A DNA stretch of 55,365 nucleotides from Butyrivibrio sp. Su6. GTDB taxonomy: Bacteria; Bacillota; Clostridia; Lachnospirales; Lachnospiraceae. The notes beneath the pieces were generated by a model that was not told the origin of the DNA, made no database searches, and was given only the letters and a program-made list of their open reading frames with translations. The stretch is from positions 1 through 55,365 of the forward strand of contig NZ_FNUR01000019.1 in the NCBI RefSeq assembly GCF_900108105.1, read 5' to 3'. Of this stretch, positions 33,299 to 41,461 are shown in pieces (position 1 is the first letter of the stretch; each line of letters starts with the position of its first letter). The translations under genes and the position numbers were made by a program.

Positions 33299-34939
33299 TT
33301 AGTCATCCTCCTCTTCGTCAGCGGCAGTGTTATAAACTGTACGCTTTCTAGCCATTTCATCATTTTCAAGGTACTCGTCATAAGTAGAACGTTTATCGAT
33401 AAGAGTTCCATCGGGAAGAATCTCCATGATTCTGTTGGCTGTTGTCTGTACAACCTGGTGGTCACGGCAGGCAAAAAGCTCAACACCCGGGAACTTGATC
33501 ATTCCGTCGTTAAGAGCGGAAATTGATTCCATATCAAGATGGTTGGTTGGTTCATCAAAGATAAGACAGTTAGCACCGCTTATCATCATTTTGGAGAGAA
33601 GACATCTTACTTTTTCTCCTCCGGAAAGGACTTTAACTTTTTTAACTCCGTCTTCACCGGCGAAGAGCATTCTTCCAAGGAAGCCTCTTACGTAAGTTGC
33701 ATCTTTTACCTCTGAATATCCTGTAAGCCATTCTGTAATGGTGTAGTCGTTGTCAAATTCTTTTGTATTGTCCTTAGGGAAGTAAGCCTGAGATGTTGTT
33801 ACGCCCCATTTATAAGTTCCTGCATCAGGTTCAAGCTCTCCTGTAAGGATCTGGAAGAGAGTGGTCTTTGCAAGCTCGTTACCACCTACAAAAGCAACCT
33901 TGTCATCTCTCTGGATCACAAATGAAATATTGTCGAGAACTTTTTCTCCGTTAATTGTCTTGGAGAGGCCATCTACAGTAAGAACTTCGTTACCGATCTC
34001 TCTGTTTGGTCTGAAATCAATGTAAGGATATTTTCTGCTCGAAGGCTTGATAGTATCAAGCTCGATCTTTTCAAGAGCTTTCTTTCTGGAAGTAGCCTGC
34101 TTACTCTTACTTGCGTTAGCAGAGAAACGGGCGATGAACTCTTTAAGTTCCTTGATCTGTTCTTCCTTCTTTTTGTTAGCTTCTTTCATCTGACGGATCA
34201 TGAGCTGTGATGACTCGTACCAGAAATCGTAGTTACCGGCATAGAGCTGAATCTTGCCATAATCTATATCAGCGATGTATGTACATACCTTATTAAGGAA
34301 ATAACGGTCATGGGATACAACGATGACTGTATTCTCGAAGTTGATAAGGAATTCCTCAAGCCATGCAATCGCATCCAGATCCAAGTGGTTGGTAGGCTCG
34401 TCCAGAAGAAGGATATCCGGATTACCAAAGAGTGCTCTTGCAAGAAGAACCTTGACCTTCTGAGCACCGTCCAACTCTTTCATAAGCTTGTAGTGGAATT
34501 CTGACTCGATTCCAAGTCCGTTAAGAAGGCTCTCTGCATCAGACTCAGCTTCCCATCCATTGAGCTCTGCGAACTCAGCCTCAAGCTCACTTGCTCTGAT
34601 ACCATCTTCATCTGTAAAGTCTTCCTTGGCATAAATAGCGTCTTTTTCATTCTTGATCTCAAAAAGACGAGCATTTCCCGCGATTACTGTATCAAGAACA
34701 ACATTTTCATCATACTTGAAGTGGTCCTGTTCAAGGAATGAGAGACGCTCGCCGTCAGAAATAACAACGTCACCGTTTGTTGTCTCTATCTGACCTGACA
34801 AGATCTTGAGAAATGTTGACTTACCGGCTCCGTTAGCTCCGATGATACCGTAGCAGTTACCCGGTGTGAATTTAATATTTACATCCTCAAATAGAGCTTT
34901 TTTACCGACTCTGAGTGTTACGTTATTTGCACTTATCAT
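33299..34939 (-). CDS. ABC-F family ATPase (YbiT/Uup-like)
   Basis: This 546-residue protein has two ATP-binding domains joined by a charged linker (about 240-300, KEANKKKEEQIKELKEFIARF) and no membrane helices, as in ribosome-associated ABC-F proteins. Domain 1 has IGANGAGKST and LLLDEPTNHLDLDAI. Domain 2 has GGNELAKTTLF as Walker A, with Ala in place of Gly, and LIFDEPTNHLDMESI. The first signature, ELDGAQKVKVLLARAL, is also off-consensus. ABC-F proteins act in the ribosomal E-site; drug resistance cannot be inferred. The tail is acidic (AADEEEDD). Confidence 0.92.
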   Translation of the reverse strand: MISANNVTLRVGKKALFEDVNIKFTPGNCYGIIGANGAGKSTFLKILSGQIETTNGDVVISDGERLSFLEQDHFKYDENVVLDTVIAGNARLFEIKNEKDAIYAKEDFTDEDGIRASELEAEFAELNGWEAESDAESLLNGLGIESEFHYKLMKELDGAQKVKVLLARALFGNPDILLLDEPTNHLDLDAIAWLEEFLINFENTVIVVSHDRYFLNKVCTYIADIDYGKIQLYAGNYDFWYESSQLMIRQMKEANKKKEEQIKELKEFIARFSANASKSKQATSRKKALEKIELDTIKPSSRKYPYIDFRPNREIGNEVLTVDGLSKTINGEKVLDNISFVIQRDDKVAFVGGNELAKTTLFQILTGELEPDAGTYKWGVTTSQAYFPKDNTKEFDNDYTITEWLTGYSEVKDATYVRGFLGRMLFAGEDGVKKVKVLSGGEKVRCLLSKMMISGANCLIFDEPTNHLDMESISALNDGMIKFPGVELFACRDHQVVQTTANRIMEILPDGTLIDKRSTYDEYLENDEMARKRTVYNTAADEEEDD

Positions 34940-34990
34940 TTATAAAACAGCCTTTCTGAAAAACAAATATATACCTTTGCAACAGTTCGT

Positions 34991-35019
34991 ATTATATGAG
35001 AATCTACTATAAAATGCAA
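34991..35019 (-). promoter_or_regulatory. ABC-F gene promoter
   Basis: On the minus strand, TTGCAT (35019-35014), a 17-base spacer and TATAAT (34996-34991). The leader is about 45 bases, too short for an antibiotic attenuator. Confidence 0.75.
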
Positions 35020-35092
35020 TCGAAAAATGATGAATGAACATCAGGTATCCGCCTGGTGACAATATTGTGAAAAAAGCGAAAACAATACCATA

Positions 35093-35121
35093 TTGACTTA
35101 AAAGATATCAAAAGATATAAT
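35093..35121 (+). promoter_or_regulatory. XRE-Uma2 gene promoter
   Basis: TTGACT (35093-35098), a 17-base spacer and TATAAT (35116-35121). The leader to the start is about 90 bases. Confidence 0.75.
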
Positions 35122-35215
35122 TATATATAAAAGTATATAGAAAGATGTAATGATTTTGAGATGAATATATTTTGCTATTCATAATACACTTATGAGACTA
35201 ATGGAGGGCACTTAC

Positions 35216-36085
35216 ATGACAATAAAGCAGATGAGAGAAATTAAGGAAAAAAGAGGATATAGTTATTCACAGCTTTCAGAGTATACGGGAGTTCCGGCAA
35301 TAACTCTACAGAAAATTTTTTCGGGAAAAACCAAGTCACCAAGAATTGCGACTCTTAATGCTATAGAAAAGGTGCTTGGTGGAGCTGAAGAGCAGTTTCA
35401 GGGCAAGGCCTTTGAATATGGGAAAAGCGGTTATTCTACCGGTGATGATCATGGCAATATTTTAAGGGAAGAGGAGCCTGTGTTTGGAAATCCCGATGGA
35501 ATTAAATATGGTAATCCTAGGAAAAGACAGGGCGAATTTACGCTTGATGATTATTATGCATTGCCTGATGAACAGAGGGTTGAACTCATTGACGGCGTTT
35601 TTTACGATATGTCAGCTCCAAGGGTTGTTCATCAGGACATTTCCTACGTGATTCATTCAGCAATAGCTGATTACATCAAAAAAAATAAAGGTAAATGCAA
35701 GGCTTTTTCTGCTCCTGTGGATGTTCAGATTGACTGTGATGACAAGACCATGGTACAGCCGGATGTTTTGGTAATATGTGACAGGGAAAAGATAAAAGGA
35801 TTTGGAATATATGGTGCCCCTGATTTTTTGGTTGAAATACTTTCTAAGTCCACCAGAAAAAAAGATATGACAATTAAACTTACAAAATATAGTGAAGCTG
35901 GGGTAAGGGAGTATTGGATAGTTGATCCTCACAAACGTATGCTGATCATCTATAACTTTATGGAAGAGGACTTTATGCCTGTTATGATGCCTTTAAAGGG
36001 TGAGGCACCGGTGGCTATATATGACGGAAAATTAAAAATCAGTCTGGACGAGATAGCAGCATCCATAGATGAGTTTGGAGAGTAA
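35216..36085 (+). CDS. XRE helix-turn-helix plus Uma2-type nuclease-fold protein
   Basis: This 289-residue protein has an N-terminal XRE domain (about 1-60, REIKEKRGYSYSQLSEYTGVPAITLQKIF) and a C-terminal Uma2 (DUF820) domain (about 115-280). The latter shows RVELIDGVFYDMSAP, then PDVLVICD, APDFLVEILSKSTRKKD and VREYWIVDPHKR, matching the PD-(D/E)xK-like core. Uma2 proteins are abundant, and most have no proven activity. The HTH suggests the nuclease fold is brought to a specific DNA site or regulates its own gene. The start is ATG 35216, seven bases after GGAGGG. It is monocistronic. Confidence 0.85.
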   Translation: MTIKQMREIKEKRGYSYSQLSEYTGVPAITLQKIFSGKTKSPRIATLNAIEKVLGGAEEQFQGKAFEYGKSGYSTGDDHGNILREEEPVFGNPDGIKYGNPRKRQGEFTLDDYYALPDEQRVELIDGVFYDMSAPRVVHQDISYVIHSAIADYIKKNKGKCKAFSAPVDVQIDCDDKTMVQPDVLVICDREKIKGFGIYGAPDFLVEILSKSTRKKDMTIKLTKYSEAGVREYWIVDPHKRMLIIYNFMEEDFMPVMMPLKGEAPVAIYDGKLKISLDEIAASIDEFGE

Positions 36086-36259
36086 ACTTCTAAAAATGGG
36101 CGAAAATGCGCAACAATGTTAGTTAATTTAGTTTATATTCTGTCAGAGAAAAAGTAGTATATTTGTGTGGCATTAACACATATATCAGGAACAATAGCGG
36201 AATTAAAGGTATTTTGCTATTGTTCTTTACCTTTTGAAAGGATAAGACAGCTGCAGATT

Positions 36260-38041
36260 ATGAGTAGAGAAACTGAAAATATATTGGATATGAATATTAA
36301 GGATACTGACACCTGGAAAGCCCTTAATAATGGTGGATGGACAAATAGGAGATTGAAAGAAGGCTATAAGTGCGACAACTGTAAGAGAGCCATTGCCATA
36401 AAAAAAGTTACTGTTTCTGAGTTTGGAACTTACAGAGTAGACTTAGAATTTATGGCAAAAGATAATATCAGGGATATGTCACTTTTTGCAGGCAGAAGGA
36501 ATATGGTTTCCCGGGGAATAAACCTTGCCAAGGGCGAAAAGTATAAAAAGAGCTTTTACATTGCCGTTACTCCATATATTCCGGCGTTATCAGCAAAGAG
36601 GTATGTTGATAAGACTATATATGTAAGCTTTACTCATGCTGATATTGTTCAGCTTTGCGATATAAAGGTGCTTAAAGAGGAAGTGCCTGTTATATGGGTA
36701 GCCGGTGACTCTACGCTTACTGATCAGAATGCCGGGATACCGTATTATCCATATGGAAGCTGCGCTGGATGGGCACAGACTATTCTGAGATTTGCCAAAA
36801 AGGCGGCAGTATGTAACCTGGCTCATTCAGGCATGACATCAAACTGTTTTAGGGATGATGGTCACTATGGCATAGCAAAGAAGATGATGAAAAAAGGAGA
36901 CTTTTTTATCATACAGTTTGGCCATAATGATCAGAAAAGGCGCAACCTTCAGCCTTTTGGGGGATATTCTGATAATCTGGAAAAGTATGTGGAAGAGGTA
37001 AGAAAGCTTGGGGCTTTCCCGGTGATCTGTTCCCCAATAAGCCGTATTCCTGCTATGGAGGATGGAAAATATTATTCTCTTCTTGCGCCTTACAGGGATG
37101 CCTGTGAAAGGGTTGCCAATAAGCTTAAGGCTCCTTTTATTGACCTTCATGACTATACCTTTGATAAGTGGATAGAGTTTGGAGATAGTGCAAAGGATTT
37201 CTTTATACCGGGTGATATAACACATACCAATGAGTATGGAGCGCTTCTAATAGGGGATTTCTTTGCAAAAGAGATCACAAAGCAATCTGATGATAGCTTT
37301 TTTGATAAAAAGATCATAGAGAATTCAAAAGCTCCAGTCACAGATATAGCTTCTGAAGAAAAGACTCTTCCAAAAGAAAAGCCGGGATTTGATATATTTG
37401 GTATCGAGCCTCCATATGTTGATATTAAGGGTATTCCTGAGTATAAGGACATAAAAAAGGCATTTAAATACTGTCTTTTGGATCCATGCGTAATGTATGC
37501 ACATCCTTATGCTGTGATGCCAAGAGCACAGCTTTTAATGGTTATGTTTAAGGCTTTTAGGATGGCAGGAAAAAGACCTTATGGTGGTGAATTTGCAGAT
37601 ATAAGTAAATATGACTGGGATGCTGGATATATTCAGGCTCTTGTGGATGAAGACATGATTGATGAAAAGACTATTGGTCATGACAAGGAAAGTGGCAAAA
37701 AGCTTTTTAGACCTGATGATTCGCTTACATATGCAGAATTCATGAGCTTTATTGTAAGATTTCTTGAAAAGAACAAGGAAAAAAGAAAGAAAGTAACCCT
37801 TGAACAGAGCCTTAGAAAAGCCTATGAATTAAGAATCTTAGGAGACGTTAGCTTTACAAAGGACGGTAAAAAAATATTCAAGGACACAAAGCAGAATGTG
37901 ATCAATGAAAAATACGAAATAGCCACTGAAACATATATTTCAAGAGCGGAAATATATATGGGACTTGCCAGATTTATGGATATTGCCGGAGGCGTAGAAA
38001 GCGATCTTCCTTCAGGACTTGATATTCATCCTGTCCATTAA
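36260..38041 (+). CDS. intracellular SGNH/GDSL esterase with SLH-like C-terminal repeats
   Basis: This 593-residue protein (from ATG 36260) has an N-terminal beta domain (about 1-140), then a GDSL/SGNH esterase of the rhamnogalacturonan acetylesterase type. Nucleophile Ser151 is in VAGDSTLTDQ, the third block is QFGHNDQKR, and the Asp319/His322 pair is in DITHTNEYGA. The last 180 residues hold SLH-like repeats: FADISKYDWDAGYIQALVDEDMID and LFRPDDSLTYAEFMSFIVRFL. SLH repeats usually bind wall polymers outside the cell, but no signal peptide is seen. The start is uncertain: in-frame codons reach back to a GTG at 36167, and no clear ribosome binding site marks either. Confidence 0.8.
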   Translation: MSRETENILDMNIKDTDTWKALNNGGWTNRRLKEGYKCDNCKRAIAIKKVTVSEFGTYRVDLEFMAKDNIRDMSLFAGRRNMVSRGINLAKGEKYKKSFYIAVTPYIPALSAKRYVDKTIYVSFTHADIVQLCDIKVLKEEVPVIWVAGDSTLTDQNAGIPYYPYGSCAGWAQTILRFAKKAAVCNLAHSGMTSNCFRDDGHYGIAKKMMKKGDFFIIQFGHNDQKRRNLQPFGGYSDNLEKYVEEVRKLGAFPVICSPISRIPAMEDGKYYSLLAPYRDACERVANKLKAPFIDLHDYTFDKWIEFGDSAKDFFIPGDITHTNEYGALLIGDFFAKEITKQSDDSFFDKKIIENSKAPVTDIASEEKTLPKEKPGFDIFGIEPPYVDIKGIPEYKDIKKAFKYCLLDPCVMYAHPYAVMPRAQLLMVMFKAFRMAGKRPYGGEFADISKYDWDAGYIQALVDEDMIDEKTIGHDKESGKKLFRPDDSLTYAEFMSFIVRFLEKNKEKRKKVTLEQSLRKAYELRILGDVSFTKDGKKIFKDTKQNVINEKYEIATETYISRAEIYMGLARFMDIAGGVESDLPSGLDIHPVH

Positions 38042-38103
38042 GCGCATGTCGGCTGCCGGTCAGGAACTTTATGTTCAAGAATGCATAATATAGCATATCG
38101 TGG

Positions 38104-38109
38104 TATACT
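38104..38109 (+). promoter_or_regulatory. extended -10 promoter for the Sel1/CoA-transferase/MFS unit
   Basis: TATACT at 38104-38109 is preceded by TGG, giving an extended -10 upstream of the Sel1-like gene; no clear -35. Confidence 0.45.
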
Positions 38110-38145
38110 CTTATCTGGAAATATAATCAGATATTGAGGTTTTAA

Positions 38146-38352
38146 ATGGATATTCAAAAGAAACAAAAACTCCTTGATCTCATCGATAAGGCAGGGAAGG
38201 GCAGTATCGAAGCAGCCGGGGAGATTGCAGAAGCCTATTTTACAGGAAGCCTGGAGGGTAAGGCCAATCCTGTTAAAGCAAAAAAATGGGCTTCATATGC
38301 AGCAAAGCATGGGAACGAAAAAGCTGCAGAAATTCTAAATAAGCTAAGCTAA
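38146..38352 (+). CDS. Sel1-repeat mini-protein
   Basis: This 68-residue protein is little more than one Sel1/TPR-like hairpin pair: KAGKGSIEAAGEIAEAYFTGSLEGKANPVKAKKWASYAAKHGNEKAAEILNKLS, with the Sel1 spacing of small and aromatic residues. Sel1 repeats mediate protein contacts. It starts behind GAGG at 38133 and lies 38 bases before the CoA-transferase gene. Its partner is unknown; a role in holding neighbouring enzymes together is a guess. Confidence 0.75.
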   Translation: MDIQKKQKLLDLIDKAGKGSIEAAGEIAEAYFTGSLEGKANPVKAKKWASYAAKHGNEKAAEILNKLS

Positions 38353-38390
38353 AAACTGAATAAAGAAATTAAAACTACGAGGAGAATGCT

Positions 38391-40028
38391 ATGGGGAATG
38401 TAATGGGGAAAAAAGCTCTTCAGGCGGTCGCATGCTATGATGATCTTCTGGAGAAGCTTGATTTAAAGGTAGATACTCCGGTTATTTTTAATCTATCCGA
38501 TGGAAGGAAGAAGCAGATAGAAAAGTCAGTATATGGGCACAACCCATTTCCTGGCCTTCTTAAGCTTGTTCTTTTGTCGCTCAGAAAAAAAGCTGTAAAG
38601 CGCCTGTATGAAGACGAAAAGGTCTTACAGACAGGTCCTGCGGCAGCTATTCTTGCACTGGATTCGGTGCTTGTTCAGGAAATAGGAAATATCAGAAACA
38701 ACATAAAAGAATCCCAGCCTGTAATGTGTGATGTTGATCTGGCTGGGCTTCAGGTAGTGCGTCTTTATATGAGTGCCTATCAGGGAAATAAGGATTTCAT
38801 CAAGGCGAGATGTGATTCAGCAGTTCGTGTTGACAATGCTCTTAACGGTTCTTTTTATAAGTACAAAACAAAAGACGGAAGGAAATTTTCTGCCCATGTC
38901 TACTATGAGTCCCAGAAAAAGATAATGATGGAGACTTTGGGTATTACCAAGGAACCTGGCAAGTTTGTGTTAAGTTCCCTCCCATTTGACAAGGTAACAA
39001 CCGCCAAAGCTGTTAAGCAGTGGAATGCACAGGAGCTTGAGGAAAAGACCTTTGAAAACGGCGCCTGCGGATGTATGCTTCGAACAAGGCAGGAGTGGGA
39101 AGAGAGCGAAGTTGGCAAAGCTGTATGCGAAATGCCGCTTTTTAGACTTACCAAGGAAAATGCAGATCTTAAAAAGAAACTTGGAAAGTATGACAAGAGC
39201 AGAGGACCGCTTTCAGGAATAAAGGTACTGGACCTTACCCACATCATAGCAGGTCCCGCCTGCACAAGACTTCTTGCGGAAGCCGGGGCTGATGTTCTTA
39301 TGGTCAGAAGAGGCAAATATGTAGAGCAGGAGCAGGCGATGCTTGAGCTTGATGGATGGGCAGGAAAGAGAAGTATTCAGCTTGATTTCAATAATCCCAA
39401 ACAGCTTGAAAAGGCTAAAAAGCTCGTAAAAGAAGCTGATATTGTCGTTTGCTCATACCAGGTAGGGGCTCTTGATAAATTTGGATTATCAGAAAAAGAT
39501 ATTCATAAGCTCAATCCTAATGTGATCTACGGAAGTCTTCGCTGCTTCTCAGACACAGTTTGGAATGAGAGACCGGGTTGGGCACCATGTGCTGAAGATA
39601 TAACAGGACTTAGCGTAAGAAATGGTTCACTAAAAAAGCCTGTGAACTTAAACGGTGTTCCCCTTGATTATATTCCGGGAATGATCCTTTGTGCCGGAAT
39701 ACTAAAGGCGCTAAAGCTCCAGCTTACCGAGGGTGGAAGCTATACAGTAACAGGTTCTCTAACCAGAGGTGGCTACTGGCTTCACGAATGTACTGATCTT
39801 TGGGAAAAGCTTGATGGAAGGGTTACATTCGATACAACAAGGAGCTCTATCGTGCATAATTCCAAGCTTTCACTTTGGAATGATACCTTCACAAAGGTCC
39901 CTGATACAGCTGTTGGGGATGTGTATTTTACGACTCCTGCTACCAATATAGGTAAAGAAGATAATACATATCGAAGTGAAAATATGTATTTCAATGACGG
40001 AAAGATCGGATTTAGAAAAAAATCTTGA
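38391..40028 (+). CDS. CaiB/BaiF family III CoA-transferase homologue with swapped-looking halves
   Basis: This 545-residue protein has its family III core at about 275-545 (IKVLDLTHIIAGPACTRLLAEAGADVLMV, then ADIVVCSYQVGALDKFGL and PNVIYGSLRCFSD). The N-terminal 270 residues end WNAQELEEKTFENGACGCMLRTRQEW and GKAVCEMPLF, which resembles the C-terminal end of ordinary CaiB proteins. The order of lobes thus looks rotated. Such proteins occur in other bacteria and fungi. The usual catalytic Asp region reads WAPCAEDITGLSVRNG. The substrate is unknown. A CoA-transferase in a pectin locus is unexpected; it may handle an acid product. Its stop lies 22 bases before the MFS gene. Confidence 0.75.
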   Translation: MGNVMGKKALQAVACYDDLLEKLDLKVDTPVIFNLSDGRKKQIEKSVYGHNPFPGLLKLVLLSLRKKAVKRLYEDEKVLQTGPAAAILALDSVLVQEIGNIRNNIKESQPVMCDVDLAGLQVVRLYMSAYQGNKDFIKARCDSAVRVDNALNGSFYKYKTKDGRKFSAHVYYESQKKIMMETLGITKEPGKFVLSSLPFDKVTTAKAVKQWNAQELEEKTFENGACGCMLRTRQEWEESEVGKAVCEMPLFRLTKENADLKKKLGKYDKSRGPLSGIKVLDLTHIIAGPACTRLLAEAGADVLMVRRGKYVEQEQAMLELDGWAGKRSIQLDFNNPKQLEKAKKLVKEADIVVCSYQVGALDKFGLSEKDIHKLNPNVIYGSLRCFSDTVWNERPGWAPCAEDITGLSVRNGSLKKPVNLNGVPLDYIPGMILCAGILKALKLQLTEGGSYTVTGSLTRGGYWLHECTDLWEKLDGRVTFDTTRSSIVHNSKLSLWNDTFTKVPDTAVGDVYFTTPATNIGKEDNTYRSENMYFNDGKIGFRKKS

Positions 40029-40050
40029 TACTGCATTTGGGGGATTTGGG

Positions 40051-41358
40051 ATGAAACTTAACTACAAAAGAACTATACTCATAGGCTTTGCTTTTTTATC
40101 AATCTGCGCATTCTGGCAGTTTTACGACAATGAAATACCCAAGATATTGAAATACAATTTTAATCTCGGAGAAACGGCAACAGGCGCAATCATGGCGCTT
40201 GATAATGTATTTGCGCTTTTCATGCTTCCTTTTTTCGGGGCTTTGTCTGATAAGACAGATACTAAGTTTGGAAAAAGAATTCCCTATATTTTTATTGGAA
40301 CTGTCATGGCTATTACCTTTTTGACGATTCTTATACAGGTGGCAAGACCCAGTGGCAATCTGGTTTTCTTTATCGTGATACTGCTTCTCCTTCTTATTTC
40401 CATGGGAATTTACAGATCACCGGCAGTTTCACTTATGCCTGATCTGACCCCCGCACCCGTAAGAAGTTCAGGAAATGCCATAATCAACCTTATGGGAGCT
40501 CTTGGCGGAGTTTTCACTCTTGTTATGACGATTCTTTTGGTAAAAGCAGCAGATAATGCGGCAGACACCAATTACACTCCTTTGATGGTGAGTATAGTGG
40601 TCCTTATGGCTGTATCCATCATGGTTCTGGTACTTACCATAAAGGAAGGAGCAATTAAAAAACAGATAGAAAAAGAGGGCGGTCTTGGTTCTCTTGGTGA
40701 AAAGATAGAAAAAGAGACAAAAGAAAATGAGTCAGCAGGTAAGCTTCCCAAGGAAGTATTCAAAAGTCTTAGCTTTCTTCTTTTATCAGTAGCTTTCTGG
40801 TATATGGCCTATAATGCAGTAACAACAGCTTATACCAGATATGTCGAGGAAGTCTGGGGACTTAAAGACGGAAGCTATGCTACAACACTTCTCATTGCAA
40901 CAGTTGCGGCTGTACTTAGCTACATTCCTATTGGAATAATCTCCAGTAAGATAGGCAGGAAAAAGACAATCCTTGGAGGCGTGGTTATTATGACGATCTG
41001 CTATTTGGTTGCAGCATTTTTGCCTCATTACACGAGCTCCATAAACATCTTTTTTGCGCTTATAGGAATTGGCTGGGCAGCTATAAATGTTAACTCTTAT
41101 CCTATGGTTGTTGAGATGAGTAAATCAGGAGATATTGGTAAATACACCGGCACGTATTATACGTTTTCCATGGCAGCGCAGGTGTTCACACCTATTCTTT
41201 CGGGAATGCTTTTGGAATATGTTTCTTACAGAACGCTTTTCCCCTATGCGGTTGTTTTCTCATGCCTTGCCTTCTGTACAATGATGATGGTAAAACACGG
41301 AGATGTGAAGCCGGCTAAGAAAGAAAACATCCTGGAAAATTTTGACGTTGATGATTAA
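40051..41358 (+). CDS. MFS sugar transporter (GPH/SLC45-like)
   Basis: This 435-residue carrier has 12 membrane helices in two halves. The first half has DNVFALFMLPFFGALSDKTDTKFGKRIPYIFIG, the loop 2-3 motif of GPH-type sugar symporters, and RSPAVSLMPDLTPAPVRSSGNAI. A soluble loop of charged residues (about 205-245, KEGAIKKQIEKEGGLG) splits the halves. It likely carries a mono- or disaccharide or a glycoside from rhamnogalacturonan, but the sequence does not give the substrate. The start is ATG 40051 after GGGGGAT; an in-frame upstream extension overlaps the CoA-transferase gene and is rejected. Confidence 0.85.
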   Translation: MKLNYKRTILIGFAFLSICAFWQFYDNEIPKILKYNFNLGETATGAIMALDNVFALFMLPFFGALSDKTDTKFGKRIPYIFIGTVMAITFLTILIQVARPSGNLVFFIVILLLLLISMGIYRSPAVSLMPDLTPAPVRSSGNAIINLMGALGGVFTLVMTILLVKAADNAADTNYTPLMVSIVVLMAVSIMVLVLTIKEGAIKKQIEKEGGLGSLGEKIEKETKENESAGKLPKEVFKSLSFLLLSVAFWYMAYNAVTTAYTRYVEEVWGLKDGSYATTLLIATVAAVLSYIPIGIISSKIGRKKTILGGVVIMTICYLVAAFLPHYTSSINIFFALIGIGWAAINVNSYPMVVEMSKSGDIGKYTGTYYTFSMAAQVFTPILSGMLLEYVSYRTLFPYAVVFSCLAFCTMMMVKHGDVKPAKKENILENFDVDD

Positions 41359-41419
41359 CGAAAAATTATGTAAAGTATTTGTGCTGTTTTTACCATTTTT
41401 TTGTCAACTATAACCATGC

Positions 41420-41425
41420 TATAAT
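41420..41425 (+). promoter_or_regulatory. putative -10 of the AraC-type gene
   Basis: TATAAT at 41420-41425 lies about 36 bases before the start; the -35 region is only T-rich. Confidence 0.35.
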
Positions 41426-41461
41426 ACTCTAAGACGCTTATTTTGGGGATTGGGGTATTAT

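Noticed and set aside
34940..34996. Antibiotic-responsive attenuator before the ABC-F gene
   Set aside because: The predicted leader is only about 45 bases and contains no leader peptide or paired hairpins.
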